DNA of 64,000 nucleotides from Micrococcales bacterium (lineage in GTDB: Bacteria > Actinomycetota > Actinomycetes > Actinomycetales > Microbacteriaceae). Each line of letters starts with the position of its first letter. The first letter of the stretch is position 1. Below are positions 1 to 9,029 of the stretch, piece by piece. The translations under genes and the position numbers were made by a program. The notes under the pieces were generated by a model, which saw nothing but the letters and a program-made list of their open reading frames with translations, did not search any database and was not told the DNA's origin. The stretch lies in assembly GCA_017306245.1 (NCBI GenBank), contig JAFKIY010000002.1, positions 333,412-397,411 of the forward strand, in the 5' to 3' direction.

Positions 1-96
1 CTGTCGCTCGACGGCGTCCCGCTGGCGGATGTCGGCCCGCACGGCCAGTTCATCGACTGGTTTGTGCACCCCGCCGGGCCGCCTCAGGAATCTTGA
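1..96 (+). CDS. C-terminal end of an unidentified protein (partial)
   Basis: Frame 1 is open from the window edge to a TGA at 94-96 and encodes 31 residues ending in HPAGPPQES. High third-position GC and the tight arrangement ahead of the next gene suggest it is the real end of an upstream coding region. The fragment is too short to assign a family. It lies 48 bp before the DUF3263 gene on the same strand, so the two may share a transcript. Confidence 0.5.
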   Translation: MSLDGVPLADVGPHGQFIDWFVHPAGPPQES

Positions 97-144
97 GGTC
101 GACACGTTTTAGGATGTGCACACACGAACGAGAGCGGAGCACGA

Positions 145-462
145 GTGGCATCCACCGAGGGTCTGGCGCCCGACGACTCCACCGGAGTCGCCGACACGGC
201 ACTCTCCACCCGGGATCGCAGCATCCTCGACTTCGAACGAGACTGGTCGCGTCCTCCGGGCGCGAAAGAGGAAGCCGTGCGTTCACAGTTTGGACTGTCG
301 GCGGCCCGGTACTATCAAGTGCTGAACTCGTTGCTGGATTCACCGGACGCGCTCGCGTACGACCCCATGCTGGTGAAACGGTTGCAGCGAATGCGGGACA
401 CCAACACAAGTGCCAGAACGTTGATGCGTGACCGCAGCGAAGACACCACCAGCCGCAGCTGA
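145..462 (+). CDS. DUF3263 domain protein
   Basis: A 105-residue protein started by GTG at 145, with a purine-rich GGAGC about 8 bases upstream. Residues from about 22 onward (TRDRSILDFERDW, then a helix-turn-helix-like stretch around FGLSAARYYQVLN) match DUF3263, a small actinobacterial family of unknown role thought to bind DNA. The basic C-terminal tail is variable. It is followed 18 bp later by a LytR_C protein; from memory, this pair mirrors Rv0430-Rv0431 of Mycobacterium tuberculosis, which also lies not far from groEL2. Function is unknown; the family call is firm. Confidence 0.82.
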   Translation: MASTEGLAPDDSTGVADTALSTRDRSILDFERDWSRPPGAKEEAVRSQFGLSAARYYQVLNSLLDSPDALAYDPMLVKRLQRMRDTNTSARTLMRDRSEDTTSRS

Positions 463-480
463 CAACAAACCGAGAGAACG

Positions 481-1041
481 ATGGCCAACTTTCCGCAGGA
501 CCGTTTCGATGACGTGCCGACCGACCTCGTGCGCGTCGGCGCACACCGGGCCCCCCGCAAGAAAGGCCGCGGGTGGATCGGATTCGCCTGGGCCGCCGTC
601 GCAACCGTTCTCCTGACCGCGTTGGGGCTCGTCGGGCTCGCCGCGATCAACAACAACATCAACTTCGACCTCCCGTTCTTCCAGGCCGGAGAAACCCCCA
701 CCCCCACGCCGACGCCCACGCCGACGGCCAACCCGACCCTCGACCCGTCCGTGCCGCTGACCATCCTCAACGGGACCCCGGTCGTCGGCCTTGCCAACCA
801 GGTGGGGGATGCGCTCGTCGCGCAAGGATGGGAAGGCGCGCAGCAGGGTGTCGGCAGCCGGGCGAACGCCTCCACGAGCGACATCGACGAAACCGTCGTG
901 TACTACTCGGATCCGTCGCTGGAGGGTGCCGCGCGAGGTCTCGTGCTCGCCCTCGGCGTCGGCGAGATCCGACTGTCCACGGATTTCCCCGGATCCCAGA
1001 TCACCGTGGTCATCGGGGCGGATTACAAACCAGCGGGGTAG
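481..1041 (+). CDS. LytR C-terminal domain membrane protein (VirR-like)
   Basis: A 186-residue protein with a basic cytoplasmic head (KKGRG at about 27-31), one membrane helix at about 33-55, a Pro-Thr repeat linker at about 72-82 coded by a tandem CCCACG-type repeat near 695-729, and an extracytoplasmic LytR_C domain from about residue 92 (TILNGTPVVGLANQVGDAL). LytR_C proteins of this shape, such as mycobacterial VirR, act at the cell envelope and affect envelope integrity and vesicle release. The gene follows the DUF3263 gene and lies 3 bp before the DUF3048 lipoprotein, so the three probably form an envelope-related operon. The role is inferred from the family. Confidence 0.82.
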   Translation: MANFPQDRFDDVPTDLVRVGAHRAPRKKGRGWIGFAWAAVATVLLTALGLVGLAAINNNINFDLPFFQAGETPTPTPTPTPTANPTLDPSVPLTILNGTPVVGLANQVGDALVAQGWEGAQQGVGSRANASTSDIDETVVYYSDPSLEGAARGLVLALGVGEIRLSTDFPGSQITVVIGADYKPAG

Positions 1042-1044
1042 CCT

Positions 1045-2112
1045 GTGCCGGTGAGATTCTTTCGCACCGCCGCCGCGCGGAGGGCATCCGGCGCGATCCT
1101 CGCGGGCGCGCTCGCGCTCGCCACGATAACGGGCTGCGCGCCCGAACGGAACGCGAACCCCACCGCCTCCGCTTCGCCGCCATGGGTGTCGACCTACGAG
1201 ACGCCCAAACCGACCGAACTTGCGCCGCTGCGGGGCACCACCGTGCCGGGCGGATCCCTCGACCATGCGTCGATCGCCGCGAAAGTCGACAACCACTGGG
1301 ACGCCAGGCCGCAGGTCGGGCTGGAACTCACCGACATGGTGTTCGAGGAACTCGTCGAAGGCGGAATCACCCGCTACGTCGCGATCTGGCAGTCCACCAT
1401 TCCGGAACTGCTCGGCCCGGTGCGCTCCATCCGGCCGATGGATCCGGACATCGTCTCGCCGTTCGGCGGCATCATCTGCTATTCGGGAGGTCAGCCGCGC
1501 TTCGTCCGGCTCATGCAGCAGACCCCCGTGTACAACGCCATCCACGGTCAGGCCGACACGGAGTCCACCTTCTTCCGCACCGACACGAAAGACTCCCCGC
1601 ACGATGTTCTCGTTCGCGCACAGAAACTGCTCGACCAGCACACGGACATTGCCCCGCCCCAGCAGCAGTTCGCGTACTCGCTGGATGCCGCATCCTCGTC
1701 CGCAGGAAAGGACGGTTCCCCGACCACCGCGGTCGCGTACCAGTTCTCCTATTCCTATTACGGCTCGTGGCTCTGGAATGCGGATGCCAAACTGTGGATG
1801 CGCACCCAGCAGGGGGATATCGACAAGGACAGCAACGGCAACCAGTTGAGCGCATCCAACGTCGTGGTCCTCAGGGTCAACGTGGTGAATGACGGCGGGG
1901 TGCCGAAGACGGTGCTTTCCGGTTCGGGGGAGGCCTGGGTTTCCAGCGGCGGCGGCACCATCCACGGCACCTGGTCGAAGTCGTCGCCCACCGATTCGAT
2001 TCGCCTCGTCGACGGAAACGGGGTCACCATTCGGCTGGCGGCGGGCAATACCTGGTTCGAGTTGCTCCCACCCGCCGGGTCCGTGTCGTTCGTCGCACCC
2101 ACGACCCCTTGA
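1045..2112 (+). CDS. DUF3048 (YerB-like) lipoprotein
   Basis: A 355-residue protein started by GTG, 3 bp after the preceding stop. It has a signal peptide with basic residues, a hydrophobic core and a lipobox ending ATITGC at about residues 27-32, so it should be anchored outside the membrane by a lipidated Cys. The mature part has the DUF3048 pattern (AAKVDNHWDARPQVGLELTD and the GPVRSIRP segment) in two halves typical of YerB. YerB-type proteins are extracellular and of uncertain function. The gene ends just upstream of the CIRCE-controlled groEL promoter but is unlikely to share heat-shock control. Confidence 0.85.
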   Translation: MPVRFFRTAAARRASGAILAGALALATITGCAPERNANPTASASPPWVSTYETPKPTELAPLRGTTVPGGSLDHASIAAKVDNHWDARPQVGLELTDMVFEELVEGGITRYVAIWQSTIPELLGPVRSIRPMDPDIVSPFGGIICYSGGQPRFVRLMQQTPVYNAIHGQADTESTFFRTDTKDSPHDVLVRAQKLLDQHTDIAPPQQQFAYSLDAASSSAGKDGSPTTAVAYQFSYSYYGSWLWNADAKLWMRTQQGDIDKDSNGNQLSASNVVVLRVNVVNDGGVPKTVLSGSGEAWVSSGGGTIHGTWSKSSPTDSIRLVDGNGVTIRLAAGNTWFELLPPAGSVSFVAPTTP

Positions 2113-2117
2113 GCCCG

Positions 2118-2144
2118 CTTGCACTCTCTGCCATGGAGTGCCAG
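2118..2144. promoter_or_regulatory. CIRCE element 1 (HrcA operator)
   Basis: CTTGCACTC-N9-GAGTGCCAG closely matches the CIRCE consensus TTAGCACTC-N9-GAGTGCTAA. CIRCE is bound by the heat-shock repressor HrcA. It overlaps the candidate -35 and -10 boxes of groEL. Confidence 0.88.
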
Positions 2145-2147
2145 AAT
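2119..2147 (+). promoter_or_regulatory. groEL promoter candidate
   Basis: TTGCAC at 2119-2124 and CAGAAT at 2142-2147 are separated by 17 bases and fit a vegetative sigma promoter. The first CIRCE element covers almost exactly this span, so HrcA binding would block RNA polymerase. Assigned by eye; no transcription start is known. Confidence 0.5.
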
Positions 2148-2150
2148 CAT

Positions 2151-2177
2151 TTAGCACTCTCTTAGTGTGAGTGCCAA
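2151..2177. promoter_or_regulatory. CIRCE element 2 (HrcA operator)
   Basis: TTAGCACTC-N9-GAGTGCCAA differs from the CIRCE consensus at one position. It begins 33 bp after element 1, about three helical turns, and lies in the leader of groEL. Two tandem CIRCE sites imply tight HrcA repression and heat induction. Confidence 0.93.
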
Positions 2178-2183
2178 ACGTGA

Positions 2184-3854
<1,671 letters not shown>

Positions 3855-3872
3855 GTCCAACCAGCGAGTGCG

Positions 3873-3902
3873 AAGGGCGGTCCCGATTGGGGCCGCCCTT
3901 TG
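3873..3902 (+). terminator. Intrinsic terminator of groEL
   Basis: AAGGGCGG at 3873-3880 pairs with CCGCCCTT at 3893-3900, with additional TCCC/GGGG pairing inside, and is followed by a short T run. It begins 18 bp after the groEL stop codon. Confidence 0.8.
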
Positions 3903-3915
3903 GCGTTGCTGAGGA

Positions 3916-3971
3916 GTCGGCCGGAGGAGGTCGGCAGTAGATGGTCGGAAGCAATGGGTCGGCAGTAATGG
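3916..3971. repeat. Four tandem 14-bp units downstream of groEL
   Basis: Four consecutive 14-bp units all start GTCGG: GTCGGCCGGAGGAG, GTCGGCAGTAGATG, GTCGGAAGCAATGG and GTCGGCAGTAATGG. The last runs directly into the left arm of a long inverted repeat. No coding region or function is apparent. Confidence 0.6.
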
Positions 3972-4041
3972 GGAGGATTTTGGGGGCTCCGCCCAAGGAT
4001 GCCCGCCGAACCCCGAGCCCCCACAATCCTCCCCATTGCTG
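3963..4041. repeat. Long inverted repeat between convergent genes
   Basis: The 27-base arm at 3963-3989 pairs with 4015-4041 at 25 of 27 positions around a 25-base loop (core AATGGGGAGGATT and AATCCTCCCCATT). It lies between groEL and the convergent WXG100 gene, in a 371-bp gap with no coding region. It could act as a bidirectional terminator or be a relic of a small palindromic element. The rest of the gap, to 4225, shows nothing recognisable. Confidence 0.75.
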
Positions 4042-4225
4042 CCTCAGTCACTGTTCCTTGCCTTTCGGCCGCCGCCACTGTCCGCTCCCATCCGGTGGTC
4101 TTCACCACTGGTGCCGGCCCGGCCGTGATGCGGGTTGTGCCCCAGGATGCCGAACGTTCGCCGTCGTGGAGAACAAACGGCATCACGATTCGGGTCGGCT
4201 CAGCGGATCGCGGAACCGGCGGGGG

Positions 4226-4516
4226 TCAGCCGGCGAACATGCGGGCGTTGGCGAGTTCGACATCCGCGTACTGGCGGGCCGCCTGGCCGAGGGCCTGGCC
4301 GATCGCGGCGAGGTTCTGCTCGACGCGTTGCTGGGTCGCCGTCCAGTCGCCGACGATCGACTGGAACGCGAGCGCGGCTGGACCGGTCCATGAGCCCTGC
4401 AGGTTCACGAGTTGCGTCCGGAGGTTCGCCGCCTCCGCCTCGATCCTCGACATCGTGTTCTGGATGGTGCTGTGCGCGCCGAGAACGGCTTCGCTGTCCA
4501 CGCGGTAACTGGTCAT
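4226..4516 (-). CDS. WXG100 family (ESAT-6-like) protein
   Basis: A 96-residue helical protein with the WXG signature as SWTG at about residues 42-45 and the length typical of WXG100 secretion substrates, which form helical-hairpin dimers exported by ESX/type VII systems. ATG at 4516 is preceded 6 bases upstream by a strong AGGAGG, which fixes the start. No EccC, EccD or partner WXG100 gene is in this window, so its secretion system must be elsewhere. It lies downstream of the two-component system on the same strand, with an 80-bp gap. The start of a longer upstream reading frame was rejected. Confidence 0.88.
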   Translation of the reverse strand: MTSYRVDSEAVLGAHSTIQNTMSRIEAEAANLRTQLVNLQGSWTGPAALAFQSIVGDWTATQQRVEQNLAAIGQALGQAARQYADVELANARMFAG

Positions 4517-4596
4517 CGTTCCTCCTGAGTGTGCGGGCATCGGCCCCGATGAGTGCACGCTAAAGCACACGGAACCGCGCGCATCCGCGTGCCGGA

Positions 4597-6258
4597 TCAG
4601 GTGGCGGGAAGCTCCGCGTCCGAACCGGTGGGGAGGAGGGGAAGTGCGATGCGGAACGTCGCCCCGCCGCCTTCCGTCTCCAGCACCTCCACCGTGCCCT
4701 TGTGCGCGGCGATGATCCCCGAAACGATGGCCAGGCCGAGGCCGCTGCCGCCCGTCGTGCGCGTGCGCGACGTGTCCGCACGCCAAAAGCGCTGGAAAAT
4801 CTTGTCGCGGATCTGCGGGGGCACGCCCTCGCCGTGATCCACGACGTCGAGCATCCCCACCTTGCGCACAGGATCGACGTGGACGACGAGTTCCAGCGGG
4901 CTGCCCGACGGCGTGAACCGCATTGCGTTGCCGATGAGGTTCGTGATCACCTGGCGGATCTTGTTCTCGTCCGCCAGCACAACCGCCGGCAACTCGAGTT
5001 GGACCTCATCGGTGTGCCCGGCGGCGGTCACCGGCGGCATCGCGCGGGCACGCCGCGAGCGCAGTCGCGCGATCCTGGCACCGGCGTAGGCGATCGGGCC
5101 GGTGGCCGTCGACACCTGGCGGCCCGAACCGGGCGACTCGCCACGTTTGCCGTTCGCTGCGGTGGCGGGTTCCTCCTGAGGTTTCGTGACGTCCGGCTCG
5201 GCGACGATGACCGACACTTTGCGGTCCGGCGCGGAAGCCATGGCATCCAGGGCGGCATCGCGGGCGAGCGGGACCAGATCGACCGCGGTGTAGGTCATCG
5301 GCTTCGCCTCGTCGAGGCGGGCAAGCTCGAGAAGGTCCTCGACGAGGCCGCCCATCCGGATGGCCTCCTTCTCGATGCGGTCCATGGCCTGGCCGATCTC
5401 CTCCGGAGTGTGGAGGGCGCCCATTCGGTACAGCTCGGCGTAGCCGCGCACCGTCACGAGCGGGGTACGCAGCTCGTGGCTCGCGTCGCCGACGAAGCGC
5501 CGCATCTGCTCGATGGTTTTCGCCCGGTCGGCGAAGGCGCGGTCGATGCGGTTGAGCATGGTGTTGAGCGAGCGGTTCAGCCGGCCCACCTCGGTGTTCG
5601 GCGTGGCGCCGGGGAGCCGCTGGCTGAAGTCGCCGTTCGCGATGGCCGCCGCCGTGGCTTCGACCTCGCGGAGGGGCGTGAAGGTGGCGGTCACGAGGAA
5701 TCGGGTGAGCGCGCCGCCGAGGATGACGACGGAGAAGCCGAACCCGAGGAACACGGCGGTGTACTGCGAGATGGTGGCATTGATGTCGGTGAGGCTGGCC
5801 CCCACCGCGAGAGTGACGATGGCTCCTGTGGAGGAGTCCTCGTAGGGGGCGGAGACGACCCGCCACTGGCCGGTGTGGTCCGCGTTCCACAGGGTGAGCG
5901 GCACACCCTGCTGGTCTCGCACGATGGTGAGATCCAGACCCCGCACCACCGGCTGCTCCTGGCCGTCGTCGCGGTTACGGCAGAGAAGAGTGCCGTCGCT
6001 CGTGAGGATGGCGACAAAGAACTGGCTCGGCCCGGAGGCGCGATCGCATGTCTCCTGGATGTCGAGGTTGAAGGCGCGGAGGTCCACCGCCGTCGACGAA
6101 ACCTTGCGGTCCACTTCGCTCACCAGGTAGTTGCGCAGCACGGTCATGGTTCCGACGCCGGCGACGAGCAGACCGACAGTGAGCAGGAGGACCGTGACGG
6201 CCGTCGTCTTGGTGCGCAGGGAAATTCTGCCCCACCACTGGGATAGCTGATCGTGCAT
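4597..6258 (-). CDS. Sensor histidine kinase of a two-component system
   Basis: A 553-residue membrane kinase. Helices at about 19-40 and 167-189 flank an extracytoplasmic sensor region; then HAMP (about 190-245), a HisKA domain with the phospho-acceptor His at about 261 in DASHELRTPL, and a HATPase domain with N-box NLIGNAMRF (about 440-448), DHGEGVPP and GSGLGLAI motifs. An Ala/Pro/Arg-rich segment of about 65 residues (about 354-418) sits between HisKA and the ATPase core and is longer than usual. The kinase gene lies 60 bp downstream of the response regulator, so the pair is an operon. The stimulus is unknown. The architecture resembles actinobacterial TrcS/MprB-type kinases. Confidence 0.92.
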   Translation of the reverse strand: MHDQLSQWWGRISLRTKTTAVTVLLLTVGLLVAGVGTMTVLRNYLVSEVDRKVSSTAVDLRAFNLDIQETCDRASGPSQFFVAILTSDGTLLCRNRDDGQEQPVVRGLDLTIVRDQQGVPLTLWNADHTGQWRVVSAPYEDSSTGAIVTLAVGASLTDINATISQYTAVFLGFGFSVVILGGALTRFLVTATFTPLREVEATAAAIANGDFSQRLPGATPNTEVGRLNRSLNTMLNRIDRAFADRAKTIEQMRRFVGDASHELRTPLVTVRGYAELYRMGALHTPEEIGQAMDRIEKEAIRMGGLVEDLLELARLDEAKPMTYTAVDLVPLARDAALDAMASAPDRKVSVIVAEPDVTKPQEEPATAANGKRGESPGSGRQVSTATGPIAYAGARIARLRSRRARAMPPVTAAGHTDEVQLELPAVVLADENKIRQVITNLIGNAMRFTPSGSPLELVVHVDPVRKVGMLDVVDHGEGVPPQIRDKIFQRFWRADTSRTRTTGGSGLGLAIVSGIIAAHKGTVEVLETEGGGATFRIALPLLPTGSDAELPAT

Positions 6259-6318
6259 GAGGAGATCAGGCTAACCGGTATTGCCGCAAATCGCCCGTGA
6301 AGTACGGGCGTCGAGGGC

Positions 6319-7011
6319 TCAGACCTTGGACGCCTTGAGCATGTATCCGAAGCCGCGCTTGGTCTGGATGACCGGCTCCTCCGAGTACTGGTCGAGCTTG
6401 CGGCGAAGGTACGACACGTACGATTCGACGATTCCGGCATCCCCGTTGAAGTCGTACTCCCACACGTGGTCGAGGATCTGCGCCTTCGACAGCACGCGGT
6501 TGGGGTTCAGCATGAGGTACCGCAGCAGTTTGAACTCGGTCGGGCTGAGCTCGACCGGGGTGTCGCCGATCGTGACTTCGTGAGTGTCCTGGTCCATGGT
6601 GAGGTCGCCGGCGCGGATGATGGCATCCTCTTCATCCGCCATGGTGCGGCGCAGGATGGCCTTGATGCGCGCCACGATCTCGTCGAGGCTGAACGGTTTC
6701 GTCACGTAGTCGTCGCCGCCGACGGTGAGGCCGGTGATCTTGTCCTCGGTGTCGTCTTTCGCGGTGAGGAACAGGATGGGTGCGGTGTATCCGCTCGCGC
6801 GCAGGCGCTTGGTCACGCCGAAACCGTTCATGTCAGGCAGCATGACGTCGAGGATGATGAGATCCGGCTCCTCCTCAATCACGGCGGAGATCGCCTGGGC
6901 GCCGTTGCCTACCGCGCGCACCGCGAACTTCGCGAAACGCAGGCTCGTGGTCAGCAGGTCCCGGATGTTGGGCTCGTCATCGACAATGAGAATCTTCGGT
7001 CCATCGCTCAT
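6319..7011 (-). CDS. OmpR-family response regulator
   Basis: A 230-residue protein. The receiver domain (about 5-118) has acidic residues DDE at 11-13, the phospho-acceptor Asp in LIILDVMLPDMNG and the conserved Lys in TKPF. The C-terminal winged helix (about 130-228) ends RGFGYML, typical of OmpR/PhoB DNA-binding domains. It is first in an operon with the histidine kinase and should be its cognate regulator. Targets are unknown. It resembles actinobacterial TrcR/PrrA-type regulators, but I cannot choose between them. Confidence 0.93.
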   Translation of the reverse strand: MSDGPKILIVDDEPNIRDLLTTSLRFAKFAVRAVGNGAQAISAVIEEEPDLIILDVMLPDMNGFGVTKRLRASGYTAPILFLTAKDDTEDKITGLTVGGDDYVTKPFSLDEIVARIKAILRRTMADEEDAIIRAGDLTMDQDTHEVTIGDTPVELSPTEFKLLRYLMLNPNRVLSKAQILDHVWEYDFNGDAGIVESYVSYLRRKLDQYSEEPVIQTKRGFGYMLKASKV

Positions 7012-7085
7012 GCAGAATAGTATCTGCGCGTTTGCTGAGTGAAGCCTGAGTGTTGGACGATGGTTTTCGGGTACAGAATTGAGGA

Positions 7086-7223
7086 ATGGACGGCGAAGAG
7101 TTCACTCCCGCGGGCGATCCGGTCTGCTGGCTCGAGCACGTGTGCGACGAGTGCGGAGCGCTCATCGAGGGCGCCCTGCCGGCGACCTGCTGGCGCTGCG
7201 GCGCCGAGGTCGTGGCGCGGTGA
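7086..7223 (+). CDS. Small protein with two CxxC motifs (zinc-ribbon-like)
   Basis: A 45-residue reading frame, ATG at 7086 to TGA at 7221-7223. It contains CDEC at about 20-23 and CWRC at about 35-38, a spacing that suits a single zinc ribbon. The stop overlaps the GTG start of the next gene (GTGA), indicating translational coupling and supporting that it is real. A GAGG lies very close to the ATG, so initiation may be leaderless or weak. The role is unknown; metal binding is inferred only from the cysteine pairs. Confidence 0.6.
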   Translation: MDGEEFTPAGDPVCWLEHVCDECGALIEGALPATCWRCGAEVVAR

Positions 7224-7762
7224 CCGCTGAGGAGCCGGCTGCCGCAGTATCCGTAGTGCCGGGTCGCCGAAGCAGCACATCCCTCCACTTGAGGATTTTG
7301 CCGACTGGTGTTGTGTTGGGGGTCGCGAGCGGATGGGTGTACATGTTTGCCGTGTATCTTCCTTACGCCGTCGCCTATAACGATGTGTACCCGAACTACA
7401 CCGATCCGCGGGCGTACTTCGGGATCGGCCTAGTCTTCGCGACATTCCACGGGCTCTTTTACGGGGTTGCGGCACTCGTCGGTGCCATTTTGTTCGAGTC
7501 GATCGTCGTGCGATTTTCCGCTTCGTTGGTGGCGGAAGTGGCCTCGACCGTCCTCGGAGGTTCTGTGGGCATCACAGGGATTTTCCTCCTCGCGCCACCG
7601 TGGATCGGGCAACCGTGGGGGCCGATTTATATGGCCATCAGTGGAACTCTGGGCATGTGTGCGTTCGCATTGCTGGTTCTGGCCTACCGGGGGAAGCTCC
7701 GCCGTCGCCGACTTCCAGAAGCCAAAGCTGAAAGTGATGGCGCTGGCCAGCCGAGGATGTAG
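7220..7762 (+). CDS. Membrane protein of unknown function
   Basis: A 180-residue protein started by GTG at 7220, overlapping the stop of the CxxC mini-protein. Four hydrophobic helices are visible at about residues 27-48, 70-90, 98-122 and 133-152, followed by a basic RGKLRRRR tail, giving a four-helix integral membrane protein. The frame extends further upstream in principle, but that part reads through the mini-protein in another frame and is Arg-rich, so the later GTG is preferred. I do not recognise the family. Confidence 0.65.
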   Translation: MTAEEPAAAVSVVPGRRSSTSLHLRILPTGVVLGVASGWVYMFAVYLPYAVAYNDVYPNYTDPRAYFGIGLVFATFHGLFYGVAALVGAILFESIVVRFSASLVAEVASTVLGGSVGITGIFLLAPPWIGQPWGPIYMAISGTLGMCAFALLVLAYRGKLRRRRLPEAKAESDGAGQPRM

Positions 7763-7814
7763 TTCTGTCGCGCTACCGTGCGCGGATGTCGGTGGCACGC
7801 GCCACGGTGACAGT

Positions 7815-8270
7815 ATGAAAGCCCGGCGCCCCACGATCGATGAGATTCTCAGCCCCTTTTTCGCCCACCACGGAGAAGGCAAGACGGGGCTCGCCCTCCG
7901 CCGCATCGTGGAAGTCGAGCGGCGCCTCCGCGAGTGCTGCGAGAGCGAAGCGGATCGCATCCTGACCGACACCGACCGTGCAATCCTCTCAATCGAACGG
8001 CAATTCGATCCCGATGGGGCGGTCGCACGCATCATGGATGCCGAACCCCTGATCTTCTTTCTGTCGATTTTCGTGACGCCCGAGTGGCTGCCTCCCGACC
8101 CGGTTCAGGCGAAAGTGCAACTGCGGATCATCGAACGGCTCACCGGGTTCCTGCTCCGTGAGCGGCTCATCGACCGGTACAGCTTCTCGTGCCCGCTCAT
8201 CGACATCGAGATCGGGATTCGGCGCGGCCGTGCCGAAGCGCGGCGCCAGCAGCCGAGCGGACGAGGGTGA
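7815..8270 (+). CDS. Conserved hypothetical protein
   Basis: A 151-residue soluble protein from ATG at 7815. It is Arg/Glu-rich and mostly helical by composition, with a conserved-looking core (VARIMDAEPLIFFLSIFV, EWLPPDPVQAKVQLRIIERL). No signal peptide, clear membrane helix or enzymatic motif is visible. It ends one base before the convergent regulator gene. Third-position GC is like its neighbours. Function unknown. Confidence 0.55.
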   Translation: MKARRPTIDEILSPFFAHHGEGKTGLALRRIVEVERRLRECCESEADRILTDTDRAILSIERQFDPDGAVARIMDAEPLIFFLSIFVTPEWLPPDPVQAKVQLRIIERLTGFLLRERLIDRYSFSCPLIDIEIGIRRGRAEARRQQPSGRG

Positions 8271-8271
8271 A

Positions 8272-8937
8272 TCAGCTGGCGGCGGTGACGCGCACGCAGC
8301 AGCATCCGTTGGCCGGCTCGACGAACTCAACCGTGCGCTCGGTTTCGGATGCGCCCTCGGCGACACCCTGGAGCAGAGCGACGTTCGCGTGGCAGATCAC
8401 GTCCGTGTGGTTCGTGGCCAGTTTGTGGAACGGGCAGTTCGCGAGCACGATACCGCCTGCGCCGTCATCCCGCGGTTCGTAACCGCACGATTCGAGCGCC
8501 GCATCCAGGGAACCTGCTGAAGCGCCGATTTCGCGCCCGGTTGCCGCGGAGATCGTGGCGAGCACCGCGCGCACGGGCTCGCCGGTGCGATCGGATTCGG
8601 CAACGGCGGCCGCGAGCATGTCGCCGGCAAGGTCGTAACGCCGCACCGGGAAGGACACGGTGATATCGCCGCCCGCCCGCCGATAGAGTTTCGACGGCCG
8701 GCCGGCGCCGGGCCCCGACTTACCGCTCAAGCGTTTGAACTCGGTCGCCAGAACGCCTTCGTCGACGAGCCGATCGAGGTGGAACGCGGCGGTGCTGCGC
8801 GCCATCCCCGTTGCCCGCGCAGCATCCTCCCTGCTCACCGCGTCCGCACTTCGGCTGACGAACTCGAACAACGCCCGACGCAGTGGGTCGCTGATCGCCG
8901 CAACGGCGGACAGCTGGTCGGTTCTCGATTCGTCCAT
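8272..8937 (-). CDS. ArsR/SufR-like winged-helix regulator with cysteine-rich C-terminus
   Basis: A 221-residue protein. The N-terminal winged helix (about 10-80: DPLRRALFEFVSR, MARSTAAFHLDRL) is followed by a GRPSKLYRR wing and a C-terminal domain with CGYEPR, LANCPFHKLA, VICHAN and CCCV. This Cys pattern is shared with SufR-like regulators that sense Fe-S clusters or redox state, so a metal or Fe-S cofactor is likely. ATG at 8937 is chosen because a -10 box (TATACT, 8944-8949) sits immediately upstream, implying a leaderless mRNA. It is divergent from folE and the two share an operator-like inverted repeat, so it probably controls the pteridine cluster and itself. Confidence 0.8.
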   Translation of the reverse strand: MDESRTDQLSAVAAISDPLRRALFEFVSRSADAVSREDAARATGMARSTAAFHLDRLVDEGVLATEFKRLSGKSGPGAGRPSKLYRRAGGDITVSFPVRRYDLAGDMLAAAVAESDRTGEPVRAVLATISAATGREIGASAGSLDAALESCGYEPRDDGAGGIVLANCPFHKLATNHTDVICHANVALLQGVAEGASETERTVEFVEPANGCCCVRVTAAS

Positions 8938-8943
8938 ACGGCG

Positions 8944-8996
8944 AGTATATTCTAAAACAGCTGATCTTGACAAAAGAATTGTCAGGAACGTAGTGT
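8944..8996. promoter_or_regulatory. Divergent promoters with a shared inverted-repeat operator
   Basis: Forward (folE): TTGACA at 8967-8972, 18-base spacer, TAGTGT at 8991-8996. Reverse (regulator): TTGTCA at 8973-8968, 18-base spacer, TATACT at 8949-8944. Both -35 boxes lie in the left arm of the inverted repeat TTGACAA-N5-TTGTCAG (8967-8985). A protein bound there would block both promoters, consistent with autoregulation by the adjacent winged-helix protein. Confidence 0.62.
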
Positions 8997-9029
8997 CAGA
9001 TGTAGACAGGTAACTCGTAGGGAGTGGTC

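Noticed and set aside
697..735. Short GC-rich tandem repeat as a CRISPR or VNTR element
   Set aside because: It is the in-frame Pro-Thr linker of the LytR_C protein.
4702..6246. A 514-codon plus-strand open frame over the histidine kinase
   Set aside because: Shadow of the kinase; no ribosome site or family signature.
7808..7815. GTG at 7808 as start of the hypothetical gene at 7815
   Set aside because: It is out of frame with the coding region; ATG at 7815 is used.
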